The notes: generated by a model not told the origin, from the letters alone. A stretch of DNA of 64,000 bases from Aureimonas glaciei (GCF_014643375.1 NZ_BMJJ01000014.1:62001-126000), one strand, 5' to 3'; counted from the first letter of the stretch, positions 18,768 through 28,899 are shown. Numbers and translations are program-made.

Positions 18768-20615
18768 CTATTTCGACGCGGTCTGGTTTGGAACGGTAAA
18801 GACCGTCAACTGACCGCCAAGGGCGGTGTACTTCGACAGAGCGGCATAGCCACCGACCGCGCCGAGACCGGCATTGGGGTCGGTCAGGCCGGCCGCAAGG
18901 CCGATGCCGGCCCAGCCGCCGATGCCCGAGAGAATGGCGATATACTGCTGACCCTTATTCTCATAGGTCATGACGTTGCCGACGATGCCGGACGGGGTCT
19001 TGAACTTGTAGAGTTCCTCGCCCGTCGTCGCATCGACCGCCTTCAGGTAGCCTTCGAGCGTGCCGTAGAACACGATGTCGCCAGCCGTGGCGAGTGCACC
19101 AGACCACACCGAGAACTGCTCTGGCAGCGACCAGACGATCTCGCCCTTGCCGGCGTCCCAGGCGATGAAGTTGCCCATGCCGCCATGGCTGTTCGGAGCC
19201 GGATACATCGACAGCGTCGCGCCGACATAGGGCTGACCGGCGGTGTAGGCGACGCGGAACGGCTCGTAGTCCATGCAGACGTGGTTGGTCGGCACGTAGA
19301 ACAGCTTGGTCTTCGGCGAGAAGGCCGCGGGCTGCTGATCCTTGGTGCCGAGCGCCGCCGGGCAGATGCCCGTCGAGTTCACGTCTTCGCCGTTCTGCTC
19401 GGTCGAGTACTGCGCGACCACCTGTGGACGGCCGTACTGGTCGGAGGCCGGGTCCATGACGACTTCCGTCGCCCAGTTCACGGCCGGATCGTACTTCTTG
19501 GCAACTAGCAGCTCGCCGGTGGCGCGGTCGAGGGTGTAGGCGAAGCCGTTCCGGTCGAAGTGGGTCAGAACCTTTCGGAGCTGGCCGCCGACATCGATTT
19601 CCGTGAGGATGTTCTCGTTGACGCCGTCGTAGTCCCACTCGTCGTGCGGGGTCATCTGGTAGAGCCACTTCGCCATGCCCGTATCTACGTCACGAGCCGT
19701 AATCGTCATGGTCCACCGGTTGTCACCCGGACGCTGCGAGGGGTTCCAGGTCGAGGGATTCGCAGTTCCGTAGTAGACGAGGTTCAGTTCCGGATCATAG
19801 GAAATCCAGCCCCAGAACGTGCCGCCACCGATTTTCCACTGATCGCCTTCCCAAGTCTTCAGCGAGGAGTCGGGGCCGATCGGCTTGCCGAGATGCGTCG
19901 TCTTCTCTGGATCGAGCAGCATTTCGTTGTCTGGCCCGGTCGCAAATGCACGCCAGGCCTGCGTGCCATCCTTGAGGTTGTAGCCGGTCATCGTGCCGCG
20001 CACGCCGAACTCACCACCTGAGTTGCCGACGAAGACCTTGTCCTTGATGACCTGCGGAGCCATCGTTCCCGTCTCACCTTTGGACGGATCGCCATTCTTC
20101 ACCGACCAGACCTGCTCGCCAGTTTCGGCGTTCAGCGCTACCAGCGTGGTGTCGGCTTGGTGCAGGATGATCAGGGCCGGACGATCGCCTTCGGCCGGAG
20201 CATAGGCGACGCCGCGGTTGACGGTGTCACAGCACATTACGGGAATGACGTTCGGATCCTGGGTCGGCTCATACTTCCACTTGATCGACCCATTGTCCGT
20301 CAGGTCGAGCGCGTAGACGATGTTCGGGAAAGGCGTGTGGACATACATCGTGTCCCCGATCACCAGCGGAGCGCCCTCGTGACCGCGCAGCACGCCGGTC
20401 GAGAAGGTCCAGGCCGGGACGAGATCTTTGACATTGCTCTTGTTGATCGCATCCAGCGTCGAGTAGCGGGTGTTGGCATAGTCGCCCGTGGGCATGACCC
20501 AGTCGGCAGCGTTCTTCTGCATTGTCGCCAGAGCTTCGTTCGCCGTGGCGACCCCTGCCCCGAGGCCGATCATCAGGCTTGTCGCCAGTGCCGCCTTCGT
20601 CATCATCTTAAGCAT
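18768..20615 (-). CDS. xoxF: Lanthanide-dependent methanol dehydrogenase XoxF (PQQ)
   Basis: Periplasmic quinoprotein that oxidises methanol and related alcohols. A signal peptide ends near residue 26 (GVATAN). The vicinal disulfide Cys128-Cys129 ([10 protein letters not shown]) binds PQQ. The motif [11 protein letters not shown] has Asp328 as catalytic base and Asp330 two residues later; MxaF enzymes have Ala at that place, while the extra Asp defines lanthanide-binding XoxF. Tryptophan-docking repeats of the eight-bladed propeller run through the sequence. GGGAGG lies just upstream of the ATG. No mxaF, mxaI or PQQ biosynthesis genes are in the window. Confidence 0.95.
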   Translation of the reverse strand: MLKMMTKAALATSLMIGLGAGVATANEALATMQKNAADWVMPTGDYANTRYSTLDAINKSNVKDLVPAWTFSTGVLRGHEGAPLVIGDTMYVHTPFPNIVYALDLTDNGSIKWKYEPTQDPNVIPVMCCDTVNRGVAYAPAEGDRPALIILHQADTTLVALNAETGEQVWSVKNGDPSKGETGTMAPQVIKDKVFVGNSGGEFGVRGTMTGYNLKDGTQAWRAFATGPDNEMLLDPEKTTHLGKPIGPDSSLKTWEGDQWKIGGGTFWGWISYDPELNLVYYGTANPSTWNPSQRPGDNRWTMTITARDVDTGMAKWLYQMTPHDEWDYDGVNENILTEIDVGGQLRKVLTHFDRNGFAYTLDRATGELLVAKKYDPAVNWATEVVMDPASDQYGRPQVVAQYSTEQNGEDVNSTGICPAALGTKDQQPAAFSPKTKLFYVPTNHVCMDYEPFRVAYTAGQPYVGATLSMYPAPNSHGGMGNFIAWDAGKGEIVWSLPEQFSVWSGALATAGDIVFYGTLEGYLKAVDATTGEELYKFKTPSGIVGNVMTYENKGQQYIAILSGIGGWAGIGLAAGLTDPNAGLGAVGGYAALSKYTALGGQLTVFTVPNQTASK

Positions 20616-20650
20616 CAGTTTCCTCCCAAGGAACTAAACCCAACGGCTCC

Positions 20651-20669
20651 CGCGAACGGAGTGTTCGCG
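20651..20669 (-). promoter_or_regulatory. Inverted repeat in the xoxF leader
   Basis: CGCGAAC-N5-GTTCGCG, a perfect 7-base inverted repeat 36 bases upstream of the xoxF start codon. It could be an operator or a leader hairpin. Confidence 0.4.
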
Positions 20670-20778
20670 AGCGACCGCCTCGATCACAATGGGGAAGGTT
20701 TCCGGCAGCGTGTCACGACCGCCAATAGGGGTCTAGGTGGGCACCGTTGAAACCGCCCTACCGTGGCCTGCGAAAGTT

Positions 20779-20801
20779 CGCCAGTACTCCCGATACTGGC
20801 G
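20779..20801 (-). promoter_or_regulatory. Second inverted repeat upstream of xoxF
   Basis: CGCCAGTA-N7-TACTGGCG, a perfect 8-base inverted repeat about 165 bases upstream of the xoxF start. A regulator site is plausible because xox genes respond to lanthanides. The following stretch to 21435 holds no gene I can support. Confidence 0.4.
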
Positions 20802-21435
20802 GCCTTGAAGCCGGAAACCATGAGGTGGATGCTAGATCAGCGATCCTTATAATGCAAGCCTACGCAGCCACGCGATTGCGAAACGTGTTTTTGTGCAGAA
20901 TCAGATTCTAGCAATCACTGCTCAGCGACTACCATGCGCGCCCTATACAATTTCCCCATCGAATTCGAATTCATGGCTGATCTTTTGTTGCTGCGTTCTA
21001 TTCGTTATTTCCAGTTGTCGACGGGAGCCGGCATCTCGCCCTTCTCGAGGCCGCGCACGACATGATCGAGCGCTCCGAGGGCTCGTGGCTTCTACAGGCC
21101 GAAGAGGTCATGGCGGATCCTGTCGATTATCGAGAGCGTAATGTCCAGCAAGTTCGTCACTCCGCGGCTCCCGCTCCAGGCCTGGCCAACAGCGTCCTAG
21201 AAGGCGAGCGGACCCTGGGTGACTTTATCGCCGGCGCCTTGGAGGATGGTGCCGATCCTCTTCTGACCGTGACTGCTTGCGGCCTGGCCACAAGTCGGAC
21301 ACCGGTGGTCCGCATGAACTTCTTCGTAGTCGAGGTGCTTGTCAGCGTCAGCGTGCGAGGCTCTCCCCCATCTCGTTCGTCGTCAGATCCTGCATGTCGA
21401 CGATCGCGATGAGTTGCGCGAAATTCGAGCTCGTC

Positions 21436-21555
21436 GGGCTATGTTGGCGCCTTCGCTCACCGCCACCACACCGTTTTTCACGAGTTTCCGCGCATCCCTG
21501 CCATCAAGTTCGTTCAGCGTAGCGGACGGAATCGCGACTTCGCATGGGAAGCACT
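21436..21555 (-). pseudogene. Fragment of a second glutamate dehydrogenase gene
   Basis: Read leftward, about 38 codons match the intact gdhA at 5735-5850, covering [24 protein letters not shown] and AVSEGANM with a few substitutions. Both ends stop abruptly, so this is a relic of a duplicated or foreign gdhA. Flanking DNA (20802-21435 and 21556-21813) shows no intact gene. Confidence 0.75.
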
Positions 21556-21813
21556 CCCATGGTGAGTCTTACCGACCTGATTTCGACGTAGACCGGCGGC
21601 TCGCGAGATACGCCGGTCAGAGGCTGGTCAACCCAGCGGAAGAAGCGGCCACCCTCTCCTCAAGCTCGGCCCTTCAGGGCTGGGTAGTTGACGGATATGG
21701 GCCGATACGCTGCACTCGCTGTATGGGATACGTAAATTCAGGCATTACTGGGCGCGATCAGTCGCCTCACTCGCCCACGCTAAAAGGGCCGTGACGCGAT
21801 CGCACCATTCAGG

Positions 21814-23253
21814 TCAAGAAGCCAGGACGTTCCGAAACTGCCAGGGATCCGACGCATCGATGCTTTCGGGAAAAAATCCGGGACGACCTTCGAGCGGTGT
21901 CCAGTCGGTGTAGACGCCCGACACCTCGCCCAAGTAGGGCGCTTGAATCTCCAAGCAGCGGCGAAAATCGAGCTCCTCGACCTCGACGATGCCAGCTGAA
22001 GGATTTTCGAGCGCCCAAACCATGCCGGCAAGGATGGCGGAGGTTACCTGCAGTCCCGTAGCATTGTGGTGCGGGGCAAGCGATCGCGCTTGGTCGATCG
22101 AAAGGGTAGAGCCATACCAATAGGCATTTTTGCCGTGGCCGTAGAGAAGAACCCCCAGCTGGTCGACGCCATCGGCAATCTCGTGCTCCTCGAGGATATG
22201 GAAGGTTTGCTGCGGGTCGCCGGCCTTCCCGAACATTTCATGGAGCGACAATACGGCATCGTCACAAGGATGGTAGGCGTAATGGCAGGTGGGCCGATAG
22301 GCTGCAGTACCGTCTTCGCCGCGCACCGTGAAGTAGTCGGAGAGGGTTATCGCCTCGTTGTGGGTGACAAGGAAAGCCTGCTGCGGGCCCCCGATCGGGG
22401 TCCATGAATAGACGCGTGTAGCGGCGCCTGGCTGAAGCAGGTAGATCGCAGCCTTGGAGCCTTCTCGATGTTTCCGGCCGTTATCCGGCATCCAGGTCTC
22501 ATGTGTTCCCCAGCCTAGCTCGGCGGGCTGTAGGCCCTCCGCCACGAAGCCCTCGACAGACCAGGTGTTGACGAAGGTTCCGATCGGCTTGGGGGAAAGC
22601 GAGCGCTGAGTGTCCCGCTCGGCGATGTGGATTCCCTTCACGCCGACGCGTCGCATTAGCGCAGCCCACTCTTCCCGGCGTCTCGGTATGTCCCCCTCGA
22701 TCCCGAGGTCGCCCGCCAGGTTCATGAGGGCCTGCTTGACTAGCCAAGACACCAGCCCGGGATTGGCGCCACAACAGGATACAGCCGTCGGACCGCCAGG
22801 ATTTCTGGCACGTGCGTCCAGGATAATCTCGCGCAGTGCGTAGTTGGTGCGAGCCTCCGGGCCTGCGTCCTCGTCGAGGTAGAAGCCGGACCACGGTTCG
22901 GCTACGGTATCGATGTACAGCGCACCGACTTCTCGGCAAAGCTCCATGACAGCCCGCGAGGAGACGTCGACCGAAACGTTGACGCAGAAGCCCGTTCCTT
23001 CGCCGTTTGTCAGCAGTGGCGTAAGCAAATCGCGATAGCCGCCCCGCGTAACGGCTGCGTGGATGAATCTGATGCCTTTCGCGTCCAGCAAGGCTCGGTC
23101 GGCGTCGTTTGGGTCAACGACTACGAAACGTGTCCTGTCGAACTCGAAATGACGCTCCAGCAGATGCAGCATCCCCCTGCCGATCGAACCGAAGCCGATC
23201 ATCACCAGCGGGCCTGAGATTCTGCCGTGTTGTGGCCATGTGGTCTTGCTCAT
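21814..23253 (-). CDS. hss: Homospermidine synthase
   Basis: Makes sym-homospermidine from putrescine or spermidine, the main long polyamine of many rhizobia. At 479 residues it has the normal length. The N-terminal NAD-binding fold is VMIGFGSIGRGMLHLLERHF, followed by FVVVDPNDADR. SCCGANPGLVSWLVKQALMN and NTWSVEGFVAEGLQPAELGW are strongly conserved in the family. It stands alone with gaps on both sides. Confidence 0.93.
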   Translation of the reverse strand: MSKTTWPQHGRISGPLVMIGFGSIGRGMLHLLERHFEFDRTRFVVVDPNDADRALLDAKGIRFIHAAVTRGGYRDLLTPLLTNGEGTGFCVNVSVDVSSRAVMELCREVGALYIDTVAEPWSGFYLDEDAGPEARTNYALREIILDARARNPGGPTAVSCCGANPGLVSWLVKQALMNLAGDLGIEGDIPRRREEWAALMRRVGVKGIHIAERDTQRSLSPKPIGTFVNTWSVEGFVAEGLQPAELGWGTHETWMPDNGRKHREGSKAAIYLLQPGAATRVYSWTPIGGPQQAFLVTHNEAITLSDYFTVRGEDGTAAYRPTCHYAYHPCDDAVLSLHEMFGKAGDPQQTFHILEEHEIADGVDQLGVLLYGHGKNAYWYGSTLSIDQARSLAPHHNATGLQVTSAILAGMVWALENPSAGIVEVEELDFRRCLEIQAPYLGEVSGVYTDWTPLEGRPGFFPESIDASDPWQFRNVLAS

Positions 23254-23506
23254 GTAATCATCCAGTCTTGCTGACCAACGTACCGACAGCGGAACTGCGT
23301 CCAGGCCCGCGGCACATGGTTAATTCGATGTAGCGTCTCGGCAGCCTCGGCTGCCCCTAAGGTCGATCGTCCGCCGTCAAACGGCTGGAGATCCACCGCT
23401 GCCGTGGGATGGAGTGCCAATGGTGCCGACGATCGGGGAACGGAAAGGTGCGTTCTGCGAGACCAGTTGTAGACCTGTTTTCGGCAGTGACACGTCTTGC
23501 CCAGCG

Positions 23507-23909
23507 CCAGTGCTTCTCGCCGCGCCATCTCCGGCTAGTAAAGGGTCCCTTCCAGAAGAACCGTGTTCCCCAGGGCATGCCCGGATTAGCTGAACGCCCG
23601 TCCTTCGCGAAGGCTGAGGAGGGTCGGGCCCCTCAAGTCCGTAATCGGAAGGAAGCATCCATTCGATGGCGATTTATGTGAATCGGAAATCACCCGGGTG
23701 TCGGGGTTTCCTTCATCGACGTTGGAAAGGAGCCGGCTGCCCAACGTCGCGACATCCGCCGGGACATCTTCGTCTGAAACGGCATGCGCCGAGACCAGCT
23801 TCCGCCGCAGGATCGACCACGTGGAGTCCGGTCGCCCGGGATGCAGGTCCTTGGTGGTTTTCAATATCGCCAGAGTTCTGGTCGGTAGGATGCAGGCATC
23901 GTGGGACAT
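23507..23909 (-). pseudogene. Decayed Rnk/GreA-C-like gene
   Basis: Paralogue of the gene at 25835-26365. ADVATLGSRLLSNVDEGNPD and the TRVISD segment align with NVATLNSRVTFSVDGRDPD and TRIISH. The frame meets a TAA after GRAFS, and past it SGHALGNTVLLEGTLY, a TAG and PEMARRE still align with the paralogue's LLESVPYQPEAAAREK. The second stop thus replaces a Gln codon. The leader sequence GGAGCGATGGAGAACT before the start codon is shared with the intact paralogue. It is most likely a duplicate in decay. Confidence 0.7.
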
Positions 23910-25247
23910 CGTAGTTCTCCATCGCTCCAGGTCGGAGCGTTTCTGTTGAGACGACAGTGGAGACGCCCCTGGCCGCCGTTCGGCAGCACAGGGGCAGCTA
24001 TCCTGCGATGAGACACCCTCCGAAGATCGAGAGGCGACACAGAGAGCGCGCCGCCATCATTGCGCCCGTGTTTCAACCGCCGCCTTCGTGGCCGCCAATT
24101 TCGTGACCGGACTCGCCGCCATTACGACAGGGAGCCAAAAAATTGGCTCATCGTATTCACCCGGGCTAAATGCATGCCCGTGAGCAAGCTCAACCGAAGC
24201 TGAGCCGAGTGGATGCCAGACGGATCCCATCTCAGGGCATGCTCGCAGCGCATCAAGGCGCATCCGAGGGTCGGCGGCTCCCACGCACGCGCTATTCAGC
24301 CTTGGCGGATGGTCATTCGCGCTCAAGGTCGTTGCAAAAAGAGATGCCAATGTATCGTGGCTCGAATGGACGCGTGCAATTTGCTGGCTGCAGCATTTTC
24401 TTGTGTCGGGAGCCATTCTTGGCCCTCCTCTAGCGTTTTAACTACATCGGCACGTAGCGCGATCGCAGTTGTAATCATCTATTCCGCGGTTGCTCGCTTC
24501 AAGCCGATTCGATCTACCGCGTCGGTGCGCATAAGCCTTTGCCCAACCGGGGATGGTCCTCATGCCCGGCTAGTGGCCCGCTACGAGCAATACCCAGTAG
24601 TTGCGCTTCCGAAGACAAAAAACGGCTGCCGTGTTTTGAAGATGAAAGTTCTGAGCCCCATTGTCAAGCCGGGCTCAAAATAACGGTAGGGCTCTCACAG
24701 GCCGCGCCCTTCAAAATAACGCCCAGCAGAATTCTCGTATTAAGTTTATACGGATTCGATCATTTACTGGATTATATTATAAGGAATAAGCTAGAATGCA
24801 AAGAACATATTTTGGCATCGGTCAAAGGAACCTACTTTCGTACCTGACTTCGCCGCAGGGAGGCTACAACGACGCGGACTGCGGCTGCGCGGATTTTTGG
24901 CATAGGCGGCCGCCGCGCATAGTCCGACCGCCGATCAACGAGGATCTTTGATGCATATCGGCAAAGTCGTATCGTCCCGACCTGCGTCTGTTGCGAGCTT
25001 GACATTCCATACGCAACACCCCACCTTTTGGGGATGCTGATCTGCCGCTCCCCCCTCCCCGTAAATCGGGCTTTTCCCATCGCGGGACATTAACCCACGA
25101 TCCGGTTGCGTCGCGCGCCGGTCGTGGGTTTCGGAATCTAGTCGGCATTGCGACCGATTCTCCGAAGACGGCGACTCTCATCTATTACACAAAAGGTGCC
25201 CCGCAAGCGCTAAAGCGCGGCGGCAGCATATCGACAAGGAGGCCAAC
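23910..25247. other. Long stretch without a supported gene
   Basis: About 1.3 kb with no convincing coding region. The frame at 24057-24416 on the minus strand has no recognisable family. 24700-24830 is AT-rich and could hold promoters. At 25092-25130 AACCCACGA pairs with TCGTGGGTT, with CCGG inner pairing, forming a terminator-like hairpin without a T-run. Confidence 0.5.
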
Positions 25248-25694
25248 ATGGCTCTCAGGACGCCACAATACGGCAAACCGCAAATCAGAGTAACACGTTC
25301 AGACCATGCACGGCTTTCCCGCATGGCGAATGCGCTTCCCGCCGCGAGTTCGACCATTGCCGACCAGCTCCTCGCAGAACTCGATCGCGCTCGCGTCGTC
25401 GACGACGCTCGGATTGGGTCGGACGTCGTCCGCATTGGATCGACACTGCGCTATGTCACCGACTCCGGCGACGACCGCACCGTGACACTGGTATTCCCTG
25501 GCGACGCGGATATCGCAGAAGGTAGGGTCTCGATCCTTACGCCAATCGGCGTCGCCCTGATCGGCCTTTCGGCCGGCCAGTCGATGGGCTGGACCACCCG
25601 AGACGGCCGGCCCAACCGGCTGACCGTTGAACATGTGGAGACGCCGAGGGCCTCCGTCCCCGATCACGCGCATTTCGCAGTGCTTACGGCATGA
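25248..25694 (+). CDS. Rnk-like protein (GreA/GreB C-terminal domain)
   Basis: A 148-residue protein with a strong ribosome site (AAGGAGGCC). The second half is the FKBP-like C-terminal domain of GreA/GreB and Rnk: GSTLRYVTDSGDDRTVTLVF, then SILTPIGVALIGLSAGQSM, the conserved core. The N-terminal part has a short helical segment (HARLSRMANAL) like Rnk. Rnk proteins bind RNA polymerase and compete with Gre factors. It forms a cluster with two relatives at 25835 and 23507. A terminator-like hairpin follows. Confidence 0.8.
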   Translation: MALRTPQYGKPQIRVTRSDHARLSRMANALPAASSTIADQLLAELDRARVVDDARIGSDVVRIGSTLRYVTDSGDDRTVTLVFPGDADIAEGRVSILTPIGVALIGLSAGQSMGWTTRDGRPNRLTVEHVETPRASVPDHAHFAVLTA

Positions 25695-25754
25695 ATATCT
25701 TGATCTCTCCCTGTCGGCTCTCCCTCTTTGGAGGTTGCCTCATCGCAGGACACT

Positions 25755-25781
25755 AGCCCCTGCGCCCGGTGCGCAGGGGCT
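25755..25781 (+). terminator. Terminator hairpin after the first Rnk-like gene
   Basis: AGCCCCTGCGC pairs perfectly with GCGCAGGGGCT around five bases, followed by TCTCC. Confidence 0.65.
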
Positions 25782-25834
25782 TCTCCATAACCTTTCAATG
25801 CAATTGCTCCAGAACGGAGCGATGGAGAACTGCG

Positions 25835-26365
25835 ATGAACATCGACACCTTCTTCCTTACGGCCAAGGACTTCACCTTGCTTGAAGTCATGCGCAATCGT
25901 CATTTCAGTGAAAAGGATCCGCTGGCGCCAATCCTGAAAGAAAAGATCAAACACGCCTTGGTGGTCTTTCGCGACGACATTCCAGTTAACGTCGCGACGC
26001 TGAACAGCCGAGTCACCTTCAGCGTGGATGGCCGCGATCCCGACACGCGCATCATATCGCACGACGATAGGGCGGGGGCCGTCGGCATGTGCCTTCCAAT
26101 TACGACAGCTCGCGGGCTGGCGCTTCTGGGTCTCGCCGAAGGTCAGGAATATCGCCTGGTGAACCAGGACGGCATTGAAGAGCGTATTCTGCTCGAAAGT
26201 GTTCCGTACCAGCCGGAAGCGGCGGCGCGTGAAAAGCACGCCATGACGGTAAACAGGTCGTCTCCGCACACCCGCCCCCCTCTTCGAATTATCATGGGGG
26301 CGGCCTCCGGGCCACCGCGACTGGTGTCTGGTGGCTGCGATGATCCCGGCCCCGCAGCCGCTTAA
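25835..26365 (+). CDS. Second Rnk/GreA-C-like protein
   Basis: From the ATG at 25835 (ribosome site in GATGGAGAACTGCG) a 176-residue protein. VNVATLNSRVTFSVDGRDPD followed by TRIISH and LPITTARGLALLGLAEGQEY is the GreA/Rnk C-terminal fold in a divergent form. The first 60 residues (FFLTAKDFTLLEVMRNRHFS) are helical and not assigned. The last 40 residues are Pro/Ser/Gly-rich and may reflect an extended reading frame. It shares its leader with the decayed copy at 23507-23909. Confidence 0.7.
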   Translation: MNIDTFFLTAKDFTLLEVMRNRHFSEKDPLAPILKEKIKHALVVFRDDIPVNVATLNSRVTFSVDGRDPDTRIISHDDRAGAVGMCLPITTARGLALLGLAEGQEYRLVNQDGIEERILLESVPYQPEAAAREKHAMTVNRSSPHTRPPLRIIMGAASGPPRLVSGGCDDPGPAAA

Positions 26366-26913
26366 CATTTCCTCGGAGTGAAAGCGTCGGCGCGTACTGA
26401 GCCCGCCGACGCCCAGTGGGATGGGCAGCGCGAGTCATAACAAATAGCTGCGCTAACAGAACGAACGTTCGATAGACTGCTCTGCGGGCAATTATTCTTT
26501 ACGATTGATCGCCGCTCAGTTTTTTAACTACAGGATTCCTTCTGAAGAAGATACAATATGTGTTTGTCAACAATCAATGCCGTATTGCAGTGCCATCCTT
26601 CATAGAAAAGATTTCCGATTGCAGTTTGTAAACTGTATTTTCGATATTGATTTTATTACGGAATAATACTATATCAAAGTTATGGCCGATTCGATCTATC
26701 GATATTTGGTCCTTACGGGACCCTTGCTGCACTGCTCGTAGCCCCGGGGCGGCTGGACAATGATGTCCGCCGGCTCGGGGCTCCGTTTGTCCAAGCTCGG
26801 CAAAAGCTCCCGGTATGTCTCCAGTCCCGGTGAAACTGGCCAAATCCTCTGTCACAGCCGTTTTTCCGCCAGAAGTTGATCGCGGAAGGGCTGACCCATG
26901 CCGCGAGAGCACC
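26366..26913. other. Intergenic stretch, AT-rich in the middle
   Basis: About 550 bases without a supported gene. 26500-26700 is clearly richer in A and T than its surroundings and may contain promoters or foreign DNA. A short palindrome CGAACGTTCG lies at 26462-26471. Confidence 0.5.
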
Positions 26914-27180
26914 ATGCACATACACTCAAAGAACCTGAATTCCGCTGTTGCAAGCAGGCCCGGACGGTCTGGCCTTGTGGCCTTGTCATCCTTCTTTGCC
27001 CAAGGTTTCCGACGTTGGCAGAAGAGGCGCGTGATCGAGACACTGCAACAGCTAAGTGACCGTCAACTCGAAGACATCGGGATTGCCAGAAACGAGATCC
27101 CTCGAGTTGCCGAGGGGCTTTTTGCCCGTGCGGGGGATAGCCGTCACGCATCCTCGGGCTCCTCGGGACCCGTGAGATGA
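26914..27180 (+). CDS. DUF1127 family small protein
   Basis: An 88-residue protein. The motif LQQLSDRQLEDIGIARNEIP is the DUF1127 (YjiS-like) core, preceded by an arginine-rich helix (FRRWQKRRVIETL). Short DUF1127 proteins in alphaproteobacteria can bind RNA and affect phosphate and carbon metabolism; this longer one is uncharacterised. Its stop overlaps the start of the next gene in ATGA, so the two are probably translationally coupled. Confidence 0.8.
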   Translation: MHIHSKNLNSAVASRPGRSGLVALSSFFAQGFRRWQKRRVIETLQQLSDRQLEDIGIARNEIPRVAEGLFARAGDSRHASSGSSGPVR

Positions 27181-27881
27181 AAGCGACGTTCACCTCAAGG
27201 CCCTCCGGACCCTCTCGGAGAAACGTCCTGGTCTCTATCGGCAGCCTGCTGACGCTCGCGGTAGCTGGCTGCACGACCACTTCGCTCCCGCCGAGGCCAA
27301 GGGTGGCGCCCGAGCGGCCAGCGATACCGGCGATACCCGCCGAGGTCCTTCTTATGTACCGAGCATTGCCCGATGAGGAGTTTCCGATCCCGGCGGTCGA
27401 CCTCGCCAAGCTTGCTCCACGGCACTATCGGCAGGTGGTCGACTTTTCCACTCCGGAAGAGGTTGGAACGGTGATCGTCGATCCCGCCAACCGCTACCTC
27501 TACCATGTCCAAGCTGGTGGAAAGGCAATGCGCTACGGTGTGGGTGTCGGCAAGGCCGGCTTTGAATGGTCCGGGCGGGCACACGTCGCCTACGGGCGAA
27601 GATGGCCTGTCTGGACGCCTCCTAGCGACATGATCGAGCGCCAGCCTTCGGTGGGAAGGTGGAGGCACGGGCAGCCGCCGGGGATCGATAACCCTCTGGG
27701 TGCCCGCGCCCTCTACATTCACCAAGGCAACCGGGACACGCTCTATCGTCTGCATGGAACGGGGGAAGTTCGCACGATCGGCAAGTCGGTCTCGTCCGGC
27801 TGCGTGCGCCTGCTGCACCAAGACATCATCGACCTGTACGACCGTGTTCGGCCGGGGTCCGCATTGGTCGTTCTGCCTTGA
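27177..27881 (+). CDS. L,D-transpeptidase (YkuD) lipoprotein
   Basis: Cross-links peptidoglycan peptides through meso-diaminopimelate or attaches proteins to the wall. The N-terminus combines a twin-arginine-like SRRN with a lipobox LAVAGC (Cys32). The YkuD domain covers about residues 85-234: VDPANRYLYHVQAGGKAMRY, IHQGNRDTLYRLHGT, and the catalytic SVSSGCVRLLHQDI. Histidine in LHGT and cysteine in SSGC form the active site. It is coupled to the DUF1127 gene. Length of 234 fits rhizobial paralogues. Confidence 0.9.
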   Translation: MKATFTSRPSGPSRRNVLVSIGSLLTLAVAGCTTTSLPPRPRVAPERPAIPAIPAEVLLMYRALPDEEFPIPAVDLAKLAPRHYRQVVDFSTPEEVGTVIVDPANRYLYHVQAGGKAMRYGVGVGKAGFEWSGRAHVAYGRRWPVWTPPSDMIERQPSVGRWRHGQPPGIDNPLGARALYIHQGNRDTLYRLHGTGEVRTIGKSVSSGCVRLLHQDIIDLYDRVRPGSALVVLP

Positions 27882-28155
27882 AAGATGATAGTTCTCAGCA
27901 AAAGAGGGAGTGGTGCTTGTGCCGGGAAAGGCGACGCAAGATGCCTTGAACGTGAGTTCTTATGGTCGTTTGCGTAACTGGTTTGTCAACGGGAGTTCGT
28001 CTCGTTGGACCGAGCGCGAGCGAGCCAGATTCGTTGGCAGGCGGAATACAACACCATCATTGCCTTTGCCGGCGCTCTGCTTGGCCGACCGCAGCCTTCG
28101 CCCGCCTGCTCTGACATTCCAGTCCGCCGCCGGTGTCCATCCGGCGGCGCTTCCG

Positions 28156-28632
28156 TCACCGATGGCGGAGGAGAAGCGCGTGCACGGCCTCGTTCAGCCG
28201 TTTTATCTGGGTCATCATAACCGCGGCTTCGTCGTGCTGCTTCGGAGCAAGACGACGACCTATCTCCGCCCACAGCGTCCGAATCGTCGCTTGCGTCCGG
28301 ACCCCTTCGGCAGTGATCCTCAGGAGGGTCTTTCGGGAATCCTTCGGGTCGGGAAGACGGATGACCAGGCCTCTCTCGGCCAGGCGGTCGACCATCTTAG
28401 AGACTGTCGACGGTCGAACGTCGAGTTCCATGGCAAGCTCCGAAACCGCGATGTCGGTTCCCGGGACGAGGACCATGATCATGTGATCCTGCCCATTATG
28501 AAAATCCGTCTCCGCCAACGCGGTACCGAACACGGCCCTGATGCGCTTCGACAGAGTGACGAGATCTTCCGCAAGCTCCCCGAAGTCGGTGTCGGTAGTG
28601 GTCGGAGGAAGAGCATCGAGGGACTTGGACAT
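28156..28632 (-). CDS. MarR-family transcriptional regulator
   Basis: A 158-residue winged-helix regulator. The recognition segment VSELAMELDVRPSTVSKMVD is followed by the wing RLAERGLVIRLPDPKDSRKT. I chose ATG 28632 because the upstream extension is arginine-rich and not family-like. The target is unknown. A close paralogue with an internal stop codon is at 52374-52880. The gap 27882-28155 holds nothing clear. Confidence 0.85.
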   Translation of the reverse strand: MSKSLDALPPTTTDTDFGELAEDLVTLSKRIRAVFGTALAETDFHNGQDHMIMVLVPGTDIAVSELAMELDVRPSTVSKMVDRLAERGLVIRLPDPKDSRKTLLRITAEGVRTQATIRTLWAEIGRRLAPKQHDEAAVMMTQIKRLNEAVHALLLRHR

Positions 28633-28756
28633 CCGGCAATTCCAATGCAGACGGCGACGAATTGATAGCCTGACAACGGTAGCCACTGATCTCTTGCGGC
28701 GATAGTGGGGAAACACCACCACCACGCGTTTTCACCGTCACCGAATGGGCTCCCTG

Positions 28757-28899
28757 TCAGGCAGGACGAAGCGTCGAGGCGAACTGCAGCCGGTCGAGCA
28801 CGACTCCGTCCCGGTCGGCGATCTCGATGGCCCAGCCGCTGATGTCCCGTCCGCTCCGCACGGCGCTGGACATCATCTGTCGCGCCGCATTGCCAGGCT
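28757..28899 (-). pseudogene. C-terminal fragment of a DUF6894-like protein
   Basis: ARQMMSSAVRSGRDISGWAI followed by EIADRDGVVLDRL is the usual end of DUF6894 proteins in rhizobia. The N-terminal half is missing and the frame upstream is unrelated, so this is a truncated relic. Confidence 0.5.

Noticed and set aside
21062-21412. Rightward 116-codon frame before the gdhA relic
   Set aside because: No recognisable domain; the C-terminal part runs towards decayed DNA. Could be part of a relic but cannot be supported.
24057-24416. 119-codon leftward frame in the long gap
   Set aside because: No family, no ribosome site and uneven codon use; treated as non-coding.
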